Notes under the pieces: generated by a model
What the model saw: only the letters and a program-made list of their open reading frames with translations
The model's database searches: none
Told to the model about the DNA's origin: nothing
Part shown: in pieces, positions 1 through 14,690 of the stretch
How the letters are laid out: each line of letters opens with the position of its first letter
Numbering within the stretch: position 1 is the first letter of the stretch
Translations under genes and position numbers: made by a program
Assembly: GCA_012932295.1 (NCBI GenBank)
Contig: JAAONU010000013.1
Location: forward strand, 46,638,627 to 46,702,626
Length of the DNA stretch: 64,000 bases
Direction of reading: 5' to 3'
Origin: Cyclina sinensis
Lineage: Eukaryota > Mollusca > Bivalvia > Venerida > Veneridae

Positions 1-990
1 TTGAATATGGGTCATGTGGGTTCAAAAACTAGGTCACACAGCCCAAATATGGTAAAACCTTGTTAACACTCTAGAGGTAACATTTTTAGCCCAAATTTCC
101 TGAAAAACTGTCAGAAAGCTTGTTTCGATAATTTCTAGATCAAGTTCGAATATGGGTCATCTGGGGTCAAAAACTAGGTCACAGAGCCCAAAAATAGAAA
201 TAGCTTGTTAAGGCTCTAAAGGCTACTGTTTCAGCCCAAATATCCTGGAAATATGTCAGGAAGGTTGTTTTGATGATTTCTAGCTGAAGTTTGAATATGG
301 GTCATGTGGGTTCAAAAACTAGGTCACACAGCCCAAATATGGTAAAACCTTGTTAACACTCTAGAGGCTACATTTTTAGCCCAAATTTCCTGAAAAACTG
401 TCAGAAAGCTTGTTAAGATGATTTCTAGCTCAAGTTGGAATATGGGTCATGTGGGCTCCAAAACTAGGTCACCTAGCCTGTATATGGAAAAACCTTGTTA
501 ACACTCTAGAGGTAACATTTTCAGCCCAAATATCCTGGAAATATGTCAGATAGGTTGTTTCGATGATTTCTAGGTCAAGTTCGAATATGGGTCATCTGGG
601 GTCAAAAACTAGGTCACACAGCCTGAATATGGAAAAATCTTGTTAACACTCTAGAGGTAACATTTTCAGCCCAAATATCCTGGAAATTTGTCAGAAAGGT
701 TGTATCAATGATTTCTAGACCAATTTCGAATATGGGTCATCTGGGGTCAAAAACTAGGTCACAGAGCTTAAATTTGGAAAAACCTTGTTTACACTCTACA
801 GGTAACATTTTCAGCCGAAATATTCTGGAAATATGTCAGAAAGGTTATTTTGATGGTTTCTAGGTCAAGTTCGATTATGGGTCATCTGGGGTAAAAAACT
901 AGGTCACAGAGCCCAAAAATAGAAATATCTTGTTAAGGCTCTAGAGGCTACTGTTTCAGTCCAAATATACTGGCAGTTTGTCAGAAAGCT
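1..990 (+). repeat. 145-bp tandem repeat array, about 7 units, truncated at left edge
   Basis: The phrase TATGGGTCAT recurs at 6, 151, 296, 441, 586, 731 and (one base changed upstream) 876, an exact 145-bp period. Units contain AAAAACTAGGTCACA and CCTTGTTAACACTCTAGAGG with scattered substitutions. The array leads directly into the tail at 1000-1354, so the two are probably one element. Confidence 0.95.
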
Positions 991-1354
991 TGTTTGGTTG
1001 TTCTCATTATTAGATTAGGTTAAAGGTCACGGAGGCTAAAAATAGATTTATCTACTGTACCTCATAAAGCCTTCATTTATAGACCAATATCTTTGATATT
1101 CAGTATATAGGTTCCTTGCATGGACCTCTACCCATGTGTAGGGTTTGAGGTCACTGGGTCGAGGTCAAGGTCACCATAGCTTATAATAGATATTTCTACT
1201 TTCTGTCATAGAGCCTTTATTTATTGACTGATATTTTACATATTTGGTTTGAAGGCACTTAGATATTTTCAATTAAAAAATGAAATACTGCTTAACAGCA
1301 AACCTACAGCCAAAGTACTCAGGTGAGCGATCCAGGGCCATCATGGCCCTCTTG
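991..1354 (+). mobile_element. Hairpin-ended 3' tail of a Helitron/Helentron-like non-autonomous element
   Basis: After the 145-bp array comes sequence with GGTCAAGGTCA-type motifs, then AGGTGAGCGATCCAGGG. It ends in a perfect short hairpin, AGGGCCAT-C-ATGGCCCT (1334-1350), followed by CTTG. Internal tandem repeats plus a terminal hairpin fit the architecture of Helentron-associated (HINE/pearl-like) elements in bivalves. Class assignment is inferred; the 5' end lies outside the window. Confidence 0.5.
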
Positions 1355-2418
1355 TTTTATTTATTAGAAACCAAGTTGACAAAGGACGATAGAACTTTGG
1401 ACGATGAGACTGTAGTTCGATTTCATTTGAGTACGAACTGACTTGCATAGAAATTTACTTTTAAAATCAAGCTTCTTGCGTTACAAACGTATAATCCGTT
1501 TTGATAAAAAACACACCACCCGTTTGTTGAGACTTTTTAAAGAATTGCTTAGATTTACTAACAGAATGTCTAAATATTGGTATGTTCTGGATGAAGATTT
1601 TTTTATGAAGTAGAAATTCACTTTGCTCTGTCTCAGTATGTCTACCACTGGCATATGACAATGTTGTTTTTGTTCCCTAAAAATTTAAGTTAAATCGAAA
1701 TAATATTTTTATCTCTAGCTAATGTAAAAAATACGGTTTGTTTAACATAGGCTTATCACGCAGTTTTATGTAAAGGGAGCTAAAAAACAAAACAGTTTCC
1801 ATATTTCCTGATTAGACCGACGTCTTTAAATGTAAAATTTTGTTATCAAAATACCCTATTATTTAGCCTATTTTCGTCAAAATAATGTTTGTAAACATGC
1901 GAAGATAGTAATCATAAAATATTGGATTTTGCGTTGTTCAAACAATAAGCCTCGACTTCGAGATATCATGATTAAATGTTTCAGATAACCATGACAGGTT
2001 TGTTGGAATAAAGTATGTTTTGAAGTCAGAATTTCAAATAAGCTGTCAGTTTTAAGACCTTCATTATAGGTAGTGCAGCGAAGTCACACAACAACAACAA
2101 CAACAACACTATAACCATAAAAACCTCAGTATATGATACTATGATTCTTTAGATTCATTTTCAAGATATGTGTAAGTATAAAATATGTAAAATTAACATA
2201 GAACTATCAAAAATCTTTCAAGGTATATGCAAAAAAAAGGGTTCATTGAATTTTATAAAAAATAGTTTTCTAGTATATGCAATTTATACGCGCACAAGGG
2301 CTGCTGCTCCGAGCAAGCACAGTAACGCATTTGCAAGAACAAAAAATCTGTTAATATTTTTCATACCGAATTGTAAAGCAGTGACGTCAGTTTACCTGGC
2401 GCTAAGGTCAGGATAAAT

Positions 2419-2566
2419 GCACGGTGTATCGGAAATATACATAATCGAAGAACAAAGAAAATTGTCGTTCACTATTGTATCAGGGAGCCCGACGGTGTAT
2501 AAACGCACGGTGTATCGGAAATAGACATAATCGAAGAACAAAGAAAATTGTCGTTCACTATTGTAT
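2419..2566 (+). repeat. Direct duplication of a 62-bp segment (86-bp period)
   Basis: The segment starting GCACGGTGTATCGGAAATA and ending TTCACTATTGTAT occurs at 2419-2480 and 2505-2566 with one substitution, separated by a 24-bp spacer that itself contains a shortened ACGGTGTAT. Confidence 0.9.
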
Positions 2567-2949
2567 GAATCTTTTAACATTTAGAATTAAGATAAAGGAA
2601 TGTTGTAAAAAATCTACTTCAGTTCTGTCACAATATCTTCGATCAACTGTAATTTGCATTCTTCTTTTTAAATGTAAACAAATATGACCTTTTTATTGAC
2701 TCGATAAGCATTACATTGTATTTACTTAACGGAACATTGTTTGACTTGTGTAAATCAGGGAATAACAACGGTGGAAAGTCGATACTTAGAAATATTTGAA
2801 AACATGCCTGAAAAGTACAATGAACTGTAGGTATAATGTTCAGTAAGGGCAAATAAAACCTTTGTCCAAAGTAATACGCAATGACCACTTTATGTAACAC
2901 AACGTCCCTTCTCAACCTGAATGGCCCCTACTTTGTGATTTACTAGTAC

Positions 2950-3440
2950 CCATGGAGTCGTGTCGAGTAGTCATGGAGATTTGACTTGTATTCTAATCAA
3001 TACATGCTGAGTTTTGACTTGTCCACTTGAAATTTTTAGTATTTCACCTGGAGATTTGACTGGTACTCGATGAATTCTGAGTATTTCACCTGGAGTTTTG
3101 ACTGGTACTCTATGAATTCTGAGTATTTCACGTGTGTAATTTTGACAGGTGCACGGGGAATTCTGAGTATTTCTCCTGCAATTTGGACAAGGACTCGTTA
3201 AGTTTTAACCGGTACTCGTGAAATTCTGAGTATTTTACGTGTGCAGTTTTGACTAGTACTCGTGTAATTCTGAGTACTGACTATTCACCGTAAAGTTTGA
3301 CGAGTGCTCCAGTGCTCGTTAAGCTTAACAGGTACTCGTATCATTCTGTGTATTTTCCGTGATATTTTGACGTGTTCGTTGAGATTTGACTGGTAGTCAT
3401 GGAATTCTGATTTTCCCCTTGAAGTTATGAATAGTAGTCG
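2950..3440 (+). repeat. Degenerate minisatellite, period about 55-60 bp
   Basis: Recurrent GAATTCTGAGTATTTCACC, TTTGACTGGTACTCG and variants repeat roughly eight times with drifting spacing. Noncoding; no ORF spans it. Confidence 0.8.
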
Positions 3441-6139
3441 TGGGTTTTTTAAAATATACTCTCAACAAAGAATAAATTATTGGTCTAATACTTTGACGGG
3501 ATTCGAATCCATTATATCCGGAAATGTGATATGAATAATGATTTTTCAGAAAAACATACAGAGGAAAAACTATTTCACAACAACAGAACTCTTTCTTTAA
3601 GGAAAAAAAAAGATCAAAGCAAATTTTGTTCTGTTTTTATTAAAAAAACTTTGACAACGCGACATAACTATCTTCTATCAGAAAATAGGAAAATAGCTAA
3701 CATCACGTTCGCTCAGAGAGGACTGTAATAATTTACCCTGGAGAAAATCGATGAAATTTTATGCTCTACAGATACCAAAAGGCATAATTCCAATTTCCGT
3801 CATTATAAAAACCTGTTATAGTTTTCATGTCGAAAAGGAAAACAATTTTTCTTCGCAATAGAGGAATATAATCGGTCTGAAATGACGCTTGATGGTAAAC
3901 ATACCGTTCTAGCAGAAAAAGCAAAACATATCCGCGCAAAAACTAAATTTGTCTTATCGTCTGCAACAGACAGCAGAAGAACAGTTGATACGACTTATCA
4001 GAGAAAGTCGATGGTGGCTTTAAGCACTTTTAACGATTTATTTGTATCGCGAATGTAAGTTAACAAAAGTACAACGCTTACGATTAGATTGTTAGATTGC
4101 TAGTTTGCTAACTTTAAAGTTGTCCCGTAAGGAAGGAATCTAACTTTTGTATGAATGTGGAATTATAACAAAAATAAAATTGGTTGTTGTTCTTATTGCT
4201 GTGTTGTACACAGTGTACTGAAACAAAGTCCCCTCTGAAAATTAAGATAATCAAAGCGTTGTATAAAGCCCCTATTTCCTTTGCCTATTTTCTCCTTAAA
4301 ATCGGGTCACAGGTTCAAGCCAATGCCTTTTATATAAAGCTTTTTATTCTTTTTATTACTTTGGAGAACAAATGAACGTTCACTTATGAACTTTACTATC
4401 CCAAACTTTTAACATACCTGACTGTTAAAAACAGTGAGATTTTATCTCAGAAAAAAAAGGATCGAGTAAACAAAAGTTGTATTTCTTTTTCATTTGCACG
4501 AAATTAACGAATTTCTGAAAAGTTAACGTTTGTTGATTGGTTTTCTGTTTGGATCCGACGGATTCCTCATATCTCATTACTCGGCTAAAATTACAATATT
4601 TCACAGTAATTGAAATTTGTCCGTGGTGGGGACAATTTCCTCAGCATAATCCAAGGCAAGCATTCAGTCTCACGTTTTGTAGAATCTGATGAAAGCACAA
4701 ATGAACTGTTATTCTTTCACGATAAAAACAGACGATGTTTCCAATTGAAGCTTATTTCTTTGATGACAATATTTCATATATTATGCTAAATGATAATATT
4801 TACTACAATTTTAAAATGAATGTACGAATATACATTTTGTTCTTCTGAATGCTATCAGCATTAATGTGTTTTGTTCTATTTATTACATTTTCTTTTCTAC
4901 ATTTATTTACATCGAGAATGGCCAGAAAAAATTGTGTCATGGCACAAAAACAAGATAAAGAAGAAAACATACGGTTCTTTATTCTTATATTTCTGTTTCA
5001 TTTCATTTACATATTGACGTACAAATTTCCTACAACAGATATACAAAGTGAATGACACGAAATTCATCTGGATATTTGCATTTTCATTTATTTCGAGCAA
5101 TATCAATCATTATTACCCTTTGTCGCGGTAGATATGTTATTAATAGAGACCACTATTAGTCTGCAATCGCATTCTAAAGCCAGGAATATAATGTATCACA
5201 AAAAGGATAAACTTGACACATTTAGCAATAATCAACGCATCCATCATACACACAATAGCCATACGAAAGTCCCGGAATAACACGTCTACGAGAGTATTGT
5301 AGTCTGCAGCGAATCGAATGCTTTGCGATATACAGCAACAGAAGTAATAGTGGCAGCAACACTAAGGGCAACGAGATAATCAAAATCATCACCATCAACA
5401 AAAGTAACAACAAAATCAGCCTAGGCGCTTACAGAAGCAACACAAACAGAGCAGCAGCAGAAGGGGCGTCATTTTCATCAACACCAACCGAACAACCAAG
5501 GACAGATAACCATGCATGTGCATGTTTTTCTTTTGTGCAAAATCCATCATATTTCTCTTTAATTTTTCAAACATTTCACAAAATCAGTCTTTCTTGAAGC
5601 GTACACTATCGTTCATTGCTGGTACAAATTGATACTGCTGCAATTCCTGAAACAACTGTATTCCGTCTTTTTAATATAATTCCACAGTGTCTGTAACGTA
5701 AAACGAGCCAGCAAAATTTCATTTTTTATGAGTAAAACTTTACCAACGGAAAACTTGTTTTCAAAGATGAAATTATGAATTTTCTCTATGTTTCAATTTT
5801 GTACACATCTAGGAGAAAACACAAAACTTTTCGTCCAAAAATATTTCGGTTCTAAGTAGACGAAAAAAATTGCTTTAAGCCAAAAGCTATAAAGATCAGA
5901 TGACGTGTAAATTAAACAACGTGAGTGTCTGACATTTGCACAGAGATCAGTATTCCAGATAAATAACCCATTCGTACAGTTTATTAAACCCTTGCCAAAA
6001 CTAAATGAGTTAACGAAGAAAAACATAGATAGGCTTTTTCATATTTTTGTAAACAGTTTGTCACATTCAATGTTTAATAAAGATTGCTAATTGAAAACCA
6101 AAAGAAGGTTTATTTACAAAAAAAGGGGAAAAAAGAATT

Positions 6140-6465
6140 ATTATTAACAGCAAATCGTGACGGTAGCTTATTCTGTGTTATTTACAGTCAATTATGACGT
6201 TATCTTATTTTGTTATCAACAGTCAATTATGACGTTTTCTTATTCTGTTATCAACAGTCAATTAGGACGTTTTCTTATTCTGTTATCAACAGTCAATTAG
6301 GACGTTTTCTTATTTTGTTATCAACAGTCAATTATGACGTTTTTATTCTGTTATCAACAGTCAGTTATGATGTTTTCTTATTCTGTGTTATCAAAAGTCA
6401 GTTTGGCGTTATCTTATGCCGTTCTATTAACAGTCAATTCTGTGTTATTTTTACTGTCATGACAT
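6140..6465 (+). repeat. 35-bp minisatellite, about 9 units
   Basis: Units of the form TTATCAACAGTCAATTAGGA followed by CGTTTTCTTATTCTG repeat from 6140 and degrade at both ends. The 85-codon reading frame through it is a by-product of the repeat. Confidence 0.9.
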
Positions 6466-6744
6466 GATTTCTCTTGTTCCTAAAATACAAAAATCACAAA
6501 CACTACAAACAAGATAAGCGTATCAAGCTATCATGTAACTTAAATCATATGCCACTTGATCTTTGCTACTTAAAAACAGATAAAAATAGGACAAACGCGT
6601 TTTGTAACATTAATTTTGACCTTTGAAAAAAAGATCGTGTTATATCGAGATCTGTTTGTATCTAGATAAATTAGTTTTCATAGACTTCAAAATCCATTTT
6701 AACAAAGAAAATTACTTATTAAAAAAGATACTTTTTTATAGACT

Positions 6745-6965
6745 TTGGAATGTGCTACTAACACACTTCGCTTACGATTGAACATCTAGCAAGGATATGT
6801 CAAAGTATTTGTTTTTTCCCTGCATACAAAACCATAATTTACTTGTTCAGCTTCAGTTGTGTAATGTATTATTAATACACTTCTCTTACGCGAGAACATC
6901 TAGCAAAGTTTTTTTTTTCTGTGCATACACAACCACAATTTACCTGTTTAGCTTCTGTTCACTTA
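6745..6965 (+). repeat. Diverged tandem duplication, about 113-bp period
   Basis: Two copies share ACACTTCGCTTACG / ACACTTCTCTTACG, GAACATCTAGCAA, GCATACA and TTTAGCTTC-like stretches in the same order. Confidence 0.7.
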
Positions 6966-9900
6966 AAACTGGTTTTCTTTGTTTAAAATGGAAGGGGTTA
7001 TTAGTTATCATGTAAACAGTTATGTAGATATCTTATAACATAATGATATTACAATATAAACGAATAGAGACTGTCTAAATGATCATAAGACAGATGTAGC
7101 GTTCCATACAGTTAAATTTAATTTTTTTTTTTTTGCATTGAACAGCAAAACAATTTAGTACTAAACAATATCGAAGAAATATATAATATATCTTTAATTT
7201 TTATATTCTCAAAGCACGTTCTGATCATAAAAATTTACTATTCACAATTTCGGTTTGTTGCGTAATTAAAGGTAATAAACTGACATATGTTACCCTCCCC
7301 CACCCTGTTTGATAATATCATACCTTTATCCATTTAATTGTTGTCACCTGTTAGAATCCACACACACGTGCATTTTATATATGTTTTTTGGCTCATTTCC
7401 ACGCAATGTTCTAACTAGACCTTTTCTAAGACAATAAACAGGGATGTTTTGTCACTTACCATGTGAGAAGGCTAACGTATATGTGTATACACAGTGTCAT
7501 TAATTATGTAGTATGATGTTAGTATGAACAAGCAGAACCTCTGAATTCTTAGTTTCAGTCAAGAAAACTGCACGGCTACAAATCTAATCATTGAACTGTT
7601 TTGTTTTAACTTAACATTCAAAACTGACTATATATGTTGCGAGGCATTTTATCATACCAAGTAACTTAAATCATTCAGAAGGCACCACACATGACAGAAC
7701 AATCATTTCTGTCAGATATTTCCAGCAACATTTATAACTCGTGTAAATTCATTTAGATTGAAGCACGTGCGGCATTACAGCTTTCATTTTGCCTGGGATT
7801 TGAGATCGAGATCTATCGAATCGAGCCAATGAGCTATTAAAGACCTCGATTTTTCCCGTGAATTATCATTGCTGAGACACAGACAAAATCGTCTAGTCAC
7901 TATTGTATATTGAATTTGTGGTGATATAATACCAAACTTTTACCAACAGTCGATAAAAAATTATCATATTGTCTATTATAAAATTTCCATGGAGTGTCCA
8001 CAAGTAAGGTGGTTTGGGGGAAAGGTATAAAAAAAACAAGCCAAAAATCTTTTAAAAAGCATTATCTTATTTTAACGTACACATGTTTATAGAACGTATT
8101 CAACAAATAATATGAGTCACCACACAAATTTTGTGCATGGCTTTGTTTTATTTGATATTAATAAATTTACTTTAAAATAACTTGTAAATAGAAGTGTTTT
8201 GACAAATCCTTAAATCAAAGCATACCAAGTTACGTCACTATATCACATTTTCTGTGATCTATTTTAAACTGTTTTACTTGACCCTACTGATAAATTATTT
8301 TGCTTAATTTCTAACAAGCTAATTATTTCAGATACAACAAAAAAAGAAAAAACAACTGAGTATGCATTTATACAGTTTCTCTCTGCTGATAGCTAGATTA
8401 ATTATTCATGTTATAAACAGGAAATACATGACAATTAATGTCACAAAACTACTGCTTTTATAAACGAAATGATATTGACCTTGGAGGACCAATCAACAAT
8501 GTTCTACATAGAATTATTAATCAATAACTTGACAATACAGTATGCCAGTGAGATAATCAATGGAACCATTTATAATGCATTGAACTTATAGACATAAGAT
8601 CTATTCGTTAAATTGTTTCCAGTTATAATTAGCTATAACAACAGTGCAGCTACAGAAACAAACGCTTTTCAGAAATCGATAAAACATCTAAAATATCTTA
8701 TCGGACTAGAACGCGAATACAGTTTTCATTTGAAACTAAAACAAGAACCTCATTCTGAAAATATGGAATCATTCATATTATAAGCGATTTTTTCAAGTTA
8801 ACCAGGAAAAAGCTAAAATCTTCAATATTCTTCATTTTATGGTGTAACAAATGAAGGACATAATTTAATAGAACGCTCCTTTTTGGACTATATGTAACGT
8901 AATGATCGGTTCGAAGTAAGCACTTATAGAATTAATAGAAGATTTTCAATTGAGCTTAATTTAATTACCAAAAAGTAGACCCATTGGCCGAAAAATTACA
9001 TCACGCTCAGCTAGAATACAGTAAATTAACGAAGTTGTCAGATGTCCAAGATAAAATATAGTTTGTCAAAACTGAAGCCCACATATTTCTCCTATTGATA
9101 CTTTCAGACTCTTTATCCTTAGAAGACAGATAATTCAGATTCTGGCTACACTTTATAAAACAAAGACAAACTTCTGAACTATCTATAATATCATGATATA
9201 ATATTGGCCATAGGACAGACCTGAGACTAAACAGAAGGTAACCGAATAGATATTAAAATGGAAACATGGAATTTCATATATATCCATTCAAATCAGAATT
9301 AAAATGTTGCACATTAGATCTTTCTGATATTTTACTCCTATCTTTTCCATGTAGCAAATATAGAATTACGTCGCTAAAAGAATACTTTTGCGACACTGAA
9401 TATTTTAAGTGCCTATGATTCTTAACTTCGAATCAGATCGAAACGGTTCATTAGGGATATTTAGAGTTTGTTTACCATCAATGGAAATTCGAGTTCTTGT
9501 TGATAAATGTCACCACTTAAATCCAATTTCTGCTTGAAAGTTCAAACAAGTACTCGAGTTCGAAACCAGTTATGCCATGTTCGAATTTCACATACAGGCT
9601 TCAAACTTTTTTTCTTTAGAAATCGCCGAGATCCATGTTCGAGAACTTCTTGTTTGTTAAAATTTACATAAAGATATTCTGAAAACTCTAACGTTTACTT
9701 TCTTTTTAGCAAAACGGTGTCTGACTAAAAATTTAACGCGAAAACCAATTACATCTGTAAGTTTTCTAATTACTTCTGCATAATGGTGGTATTTGATAAT
9801 TAACTTTAACAATGTCTTACAAATAGAAACAGAAAGAAATAACAGACTAATAAGTTTTGCCTGTGTCTTGTTTTACAAGTGCACAAAATTAAACAGAAGG

Positions 9901-12900
9901 AATCGTCTTCTTTTATTGCTACACTGTCAAACATCGATGACATAAGGGAGGTAATTAAAGAAACCGAATGCCCAAGTTAAAAGGACTTTTTAAAGCACAT
10001 GAAATCAACCCGGGAAGATATTTGGTTATAAAATAAGAGATTTAAAGAGGCGCATAATTTTACAAATAACTACATATGTATGCAACATATGTGTGGGCAT
10101 AACTACAGATGAAAAACGGTATTCAGCGGCAGATATCTGAGACAAAAAGCACCAGTATCGTGGTGTATGTAACCTGCTTTATAATCAAGATGTATTACTT
10201 TCATTTAAAAGCTTCCTTCGTGCACGAAATAGCTGCGGGGCGAATTTCGATCGAGACTGCTTTACGGCAGGCTAAGTAATTTACGACAACTATTAGCTAC
10301 ATCGATTAAAGAGCCGAGCAAAATTGTTTATAGTTATTTAGATGTCCCAACATTTATATATAGGGATGCTAACGGAAATAAGCGTACATGAGAAGGTGCC
10401 AAAATACAGTATTTATTCACAAGATACTTCTGGAAAATCGATTACTGGAGCTTACGCTTGGTAAAAGGCGGCGAAACATGAAACATTTAAATTCTGTCTT
10501 TGCACGCGATATGAAAAATCAGACATTACCTTAATTCAACCAAATTGTTACTCAAATAGAAAAAAAAAATCCACAAATTCTCAAAAGCCGTAAAGCTGCC
10601 ATACATGGATCGATAAAACAGAGATAACTAAGCCTTTTTCGATAAAACGTATCAAAATAAAACAAACGAGATTTCTGGAATTAAATTGGCATCGCGACGG
10701 GAAGGCGCTTATCTCTTCACTAAATTAAGCACTACACACAAGGGTCGTAAAAATCGCTTTTTGGTCTGAAATTATGCATTTTAGCTTGTCAAAACAGTTG
10801 AAATAATGACGAGAGTTTATGCATAGTAAAAAAATCAGCTGTTCAGAGTTAATTGTAAAAAGTTTATCAGCTGGAGTACAAGAACAATGAATGAAAGACG
10901 GTGCTGCGCCCATATTGTGTACATGTTACATGTGGTTAATAAGGAACTATTTTTTTCGTGCACTACGACAGGTTAGATTAATTAGATACATGATGTAAGA
11001 TTTTTCCCTAGTTACACGGATCTATCCTGAACTAAATCTTGCTGGCCCTAGAAAAGGGGCTTCTCCAATTCTATCATGATAAAATAGCGCATCCTCGTCG
11101 GATCAGGGACCTCATAAGGTCCAGCTTTAAACGAAAGGCAATGTACAATACCCGATAGTTTTCTAATCATGTCTTATCTCTTGTGACTGGTTCCCATCCC
11201 CTTCCCAATCCCTATAAATACGCGGTCTAGCTATTTTGAACAATCAAGTAAACATTTCTTATTGAAACCGCCATCAGATATTATACATACTATTCTTGGA
11301 ATCTGGAATGAAATCGATAGCAGATTTAATCTCAATCTAGGGTATAAAACGTATAAATTTTATAACTATTGCCAGCATGACAATGCGAAGAACTGTTGTT
11401 TTCAGGTTTCATTGTCTTTTTATTTAAGATAAAAGTAATTTACAGTCCTAATTGTAAAAGGAACCTGCAGCAGCCGCATTACCTGACTTTTAAACTCGTG
11501 GGTAACAAACGTACAAATGTTAACACCTGCCACGATATCTTTGTGTTCAAACAATTTTGTTTAATAAAGCACAACTTCAGGTCGATATAAAGTGATCAAT
11601 ACAATGCAACAACGTGAGGTAATAAATGTGAAGACAACTGGGTGAATTATGTATTGTTACTGCAGTTGTGCTTTGAGACAGTTAGACGTTTATAATAGTT
11701 GTGATCATATCAGCTCTCTTAGTCTGAAGACATTTATTTTAGGAGGAGACTGAAAAATCTATTTTAAGATTTTCGAGAAGCTCTCGGCCTGGTATTGAGT
11801 CCCAGACAAAGGAAGCACATTGTTGCTTTTTTAGTAGTTTTTTTTAAATTTTCGGATAATTAAATTTGTCGTCTGCTTTACCCGCACTATGTATGAAGCC
11901 GTATATCTCGAAATATCAACTGTTGGCATGGCGACTGGAGACAAAGTAGAAGCGTTGTTCGTGTATACTTTCGATTTTTGAGGTATTTTAATGCTAATAT
12001 AAGTATTGTTTTGAGGTTAGCAATTTTCTATAGACGAACAAAAAGTGTAACATATGTATATTTCTCAATAGATTTATCTTTGTGTTTTCAAACGCGATCC
12101 ATCACTGTATAACCAAACAGAAGTATTCATTACACGCCACGGGTCATAACATGGTTGCTATATATCTGTATACACACATGCACAGGTCATTCTGTACGTG
12201 TTGAGATTAGGCAATACGAATATTGATCCAGAGCTGTAGTTACTACATGTTTTACAAGCCACCTATTTGTTACCTAAGCCAAGTGCATGATGCCAGTTCT
12301 TATAACAATACGTCATAGCCGCATCTCTTACAGTCTTGTAAAAGATATGAAATATTGGTATCTCTGAGTAACAACCCTCTTAACCTTGACCTCTTACTAT
12401 ATAAATCAACACAGGCTGATCATAAAAAACCATGGCGTTGCTTCTTGTAATCGAAGCAACAAGTGCTTTGCACGTGCTCTGTGGAACAAACACGCCCTTT
12501 CTTATGCTCGATTATGCCAATAAATAAAACTCGTTTCTGGAAAAAGCATATGGCCACCCAGGATATATTACTCAAGACAGCGCTAATGGCTTTGAATATT
12601 CTAATATAGCCAAATTAAGGGAGAAAAAATATCTTTCAACCGGTTATTTGGCTTCATCAAAGAAAAGCAGACGACAGGTCATATCAGATGTAAGTATGTC
12701 ACATTGGTGGACTTATATGTTGAAAGTTAACGAGAAAATACACTTCCATATTTCCTCTCTGTTGTGCTTTCTTTTCATACGTATTATTAATAGATTCATG
12801 CATTTCAATAAACGAATAATAAAAAAAATATAAAAGAAAAAAGTCCTCCTGTTTAGTAGTTATCTTCTGTTGAAAGTAAGCTGATGTTTAATAAACTACT

Positions 12901-13112
12901 AACCCGAAATTATGCACTGGAGTAGTCTACTTAAAATGCTAAAAGATCTCATAAGTGTTTTAAATTAAATGGATTATTATCCCATCTTCATACCTTCTTC
13001 AAAAGAAATACATTTCTACGTTGTAATATTATTTTGTTCTTACCTAATCTTGAAAAGAATTATTATTTACTTTGGTAATAGTTACCTGCAGTAGTTCATA
13101 TTTGTATTATCC

Positions 13113-13192
13113 CCGAATTACAGAACTGCCAACCGAATTACAGAATTGCCAACCGAATTACAGAACTGCCAACCGAATTACAGAACTGCCAA
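13113..13192 (+). repeat. 20-bp tandem repeat, 4 units
   Basis: CCGAATTACAGAACTGCCAA is repeated four times head-to-tail with one substitution (C to T in unit 2). Confidence 0.97.
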
Positions 13193-14189
13193 ACACCCTG
13201 GTTTGATATATAAATCAATATTTAAATCTGTATATAGTTGTCAGGTCAGGTTTAATGTTAACTCTCTATTTGCATGGGGAAGACAGGAAGATGAAATGAG
13301 ATACACACCAATTTGTTAGTACCTTTTCTGCACAACAACCGGTGCTCCCTTTACACAATTAATATACACCTTTTTTACACGTAATGTATATCGAATACTT
13401 GCATGACATGTATGGTTAAGGCCTGTTTTGTATTGCTGTTAATCATTTTACGTGAATTGTCTCATGATTAAAGGGTTCAAATACAAATAAGGACAAGTAT
13501 TATCCCTCTAAGGGTGGGAGTGAGATTTCTGGTTGTTTGTTTGTTTTGTTTTTTATCAGAAAAAAAAGGTTTTTACCACACGGACATCATCAGACAATCT
13601 AAATTACAGTCTCATCAAACCTGAGAAACATGTCACCATTTTTGTCTACTTGCAAACAAACTATAAGCAGTAGAAGATGTTTTCTGACCAAACTGTACAC
13701 TGACGGCATCTTTTCGCTAAAACAGGTTGAAGAGTAACTATATACAACGATGGTGTCTTGGAAAAAATAGCCAGATAATAAAGAAAGTGAGTTCTTTAGT
13801 TTGACCGAGCACTGAGTGTGCGAATGCAACGGCTGGTAAAGTACCCTTTCTTGTTCAGCCACACAACAGACGGTAGAGTTTGAATACCAACAGACAGACG
13901 ACTTAAAAGACTGTGGCCGACAATACACATCGGGTTCTTGAATGCAAAGGGGCATGCGGCATGAAATTACATTTAAGCCCGACTGCAGTAAGATATTGTC
14001 TTAATGTTTCACGAGAACGGAAGTACTGAGGTACCACCAACTAAAAGTTGGAATGAAATCATAGAACATAGTGCTATCCGAATCCAAAAATAATGGACAT
14101 CGACGTTTCTTATTTTCATAAAAAATGCTTTCATGATAAAGATGCTTTAAAAGATAAGAAAAGAAATGTTATATCATTCCTTAACATTG

Positions 14190-14690
14190 CAAAATGACTG
14201 TCTTTAGCAGTAAAATTGCATTCCTTAATAGCAAAAGTGCGGGTCCTTAACAATAAAAAATGCCAGTCCTTGAGACATAAAATGCCTGTCCTTGAGATTA
14301 CAAAAATGTCAGACTATACTTTAATTCTTAACAGTAAAATAATGTCATTTCTTTACAGTAAAAATGCCAGTCCTTTACAATAAAATAATGCTAGTTCTTT
14401 ACAGTAAAAACGTCAGTCTTTTATATTATAAATGCCAGTCCTTTACAGTAAAATAATGCCAGTTCTAAACAGTAAAATAATGCGAGTAAAATAAAGGCAG
14501 TTCTTTACAGTAAAACAATTCCAGTCCTTAACAGTAAAATGATGTCAGTCCTTAACATTAAGAACGTCAGTCTTTTATATTATAAATGCCAGTCCTTTAC
14601 AGTACAATAATGCCAGTTCCTTAGAGCAAAATAATGCTTGTCCTTTACAGTAAAATAAATGCAAGTCCTTAAAAGTGAAATAATGAGGAC
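14190..14690 (+). repeat. Degenerate minisatellite, period about 24-30 bp
   Basis: The core CCAGTCCTTTACAGTAAAAT followed by AATG recurs about 18-20 times with variable spacing. No coding potential. Confidence 0.85.

Noticed and set aside
2643..2915. 90-codon minus-strand ORF
   Set aside because: No recognisable protein features and low-complexity AT-driven composition.
3488..3502. tRNA T-arm-like GGGATTCGAATCC
   Set aside because: No A-box, acceptor stem or anticodon arm upstream, so a chance match.
11205..11260. TATA-like CCCTATAAATACGCGG as a promoter
   Set aside because: No transcript-like ORF or exon follows, and TATA-like strings are frequent in this AT-rich sequence (also near 37380 and 16590).
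13599..13955. 118-codon minus-strand ORF
   Set aside because: Length is within chance for AT-rich 64 kb. No motif, no splice-supported neighbours, and no recognised similarity.
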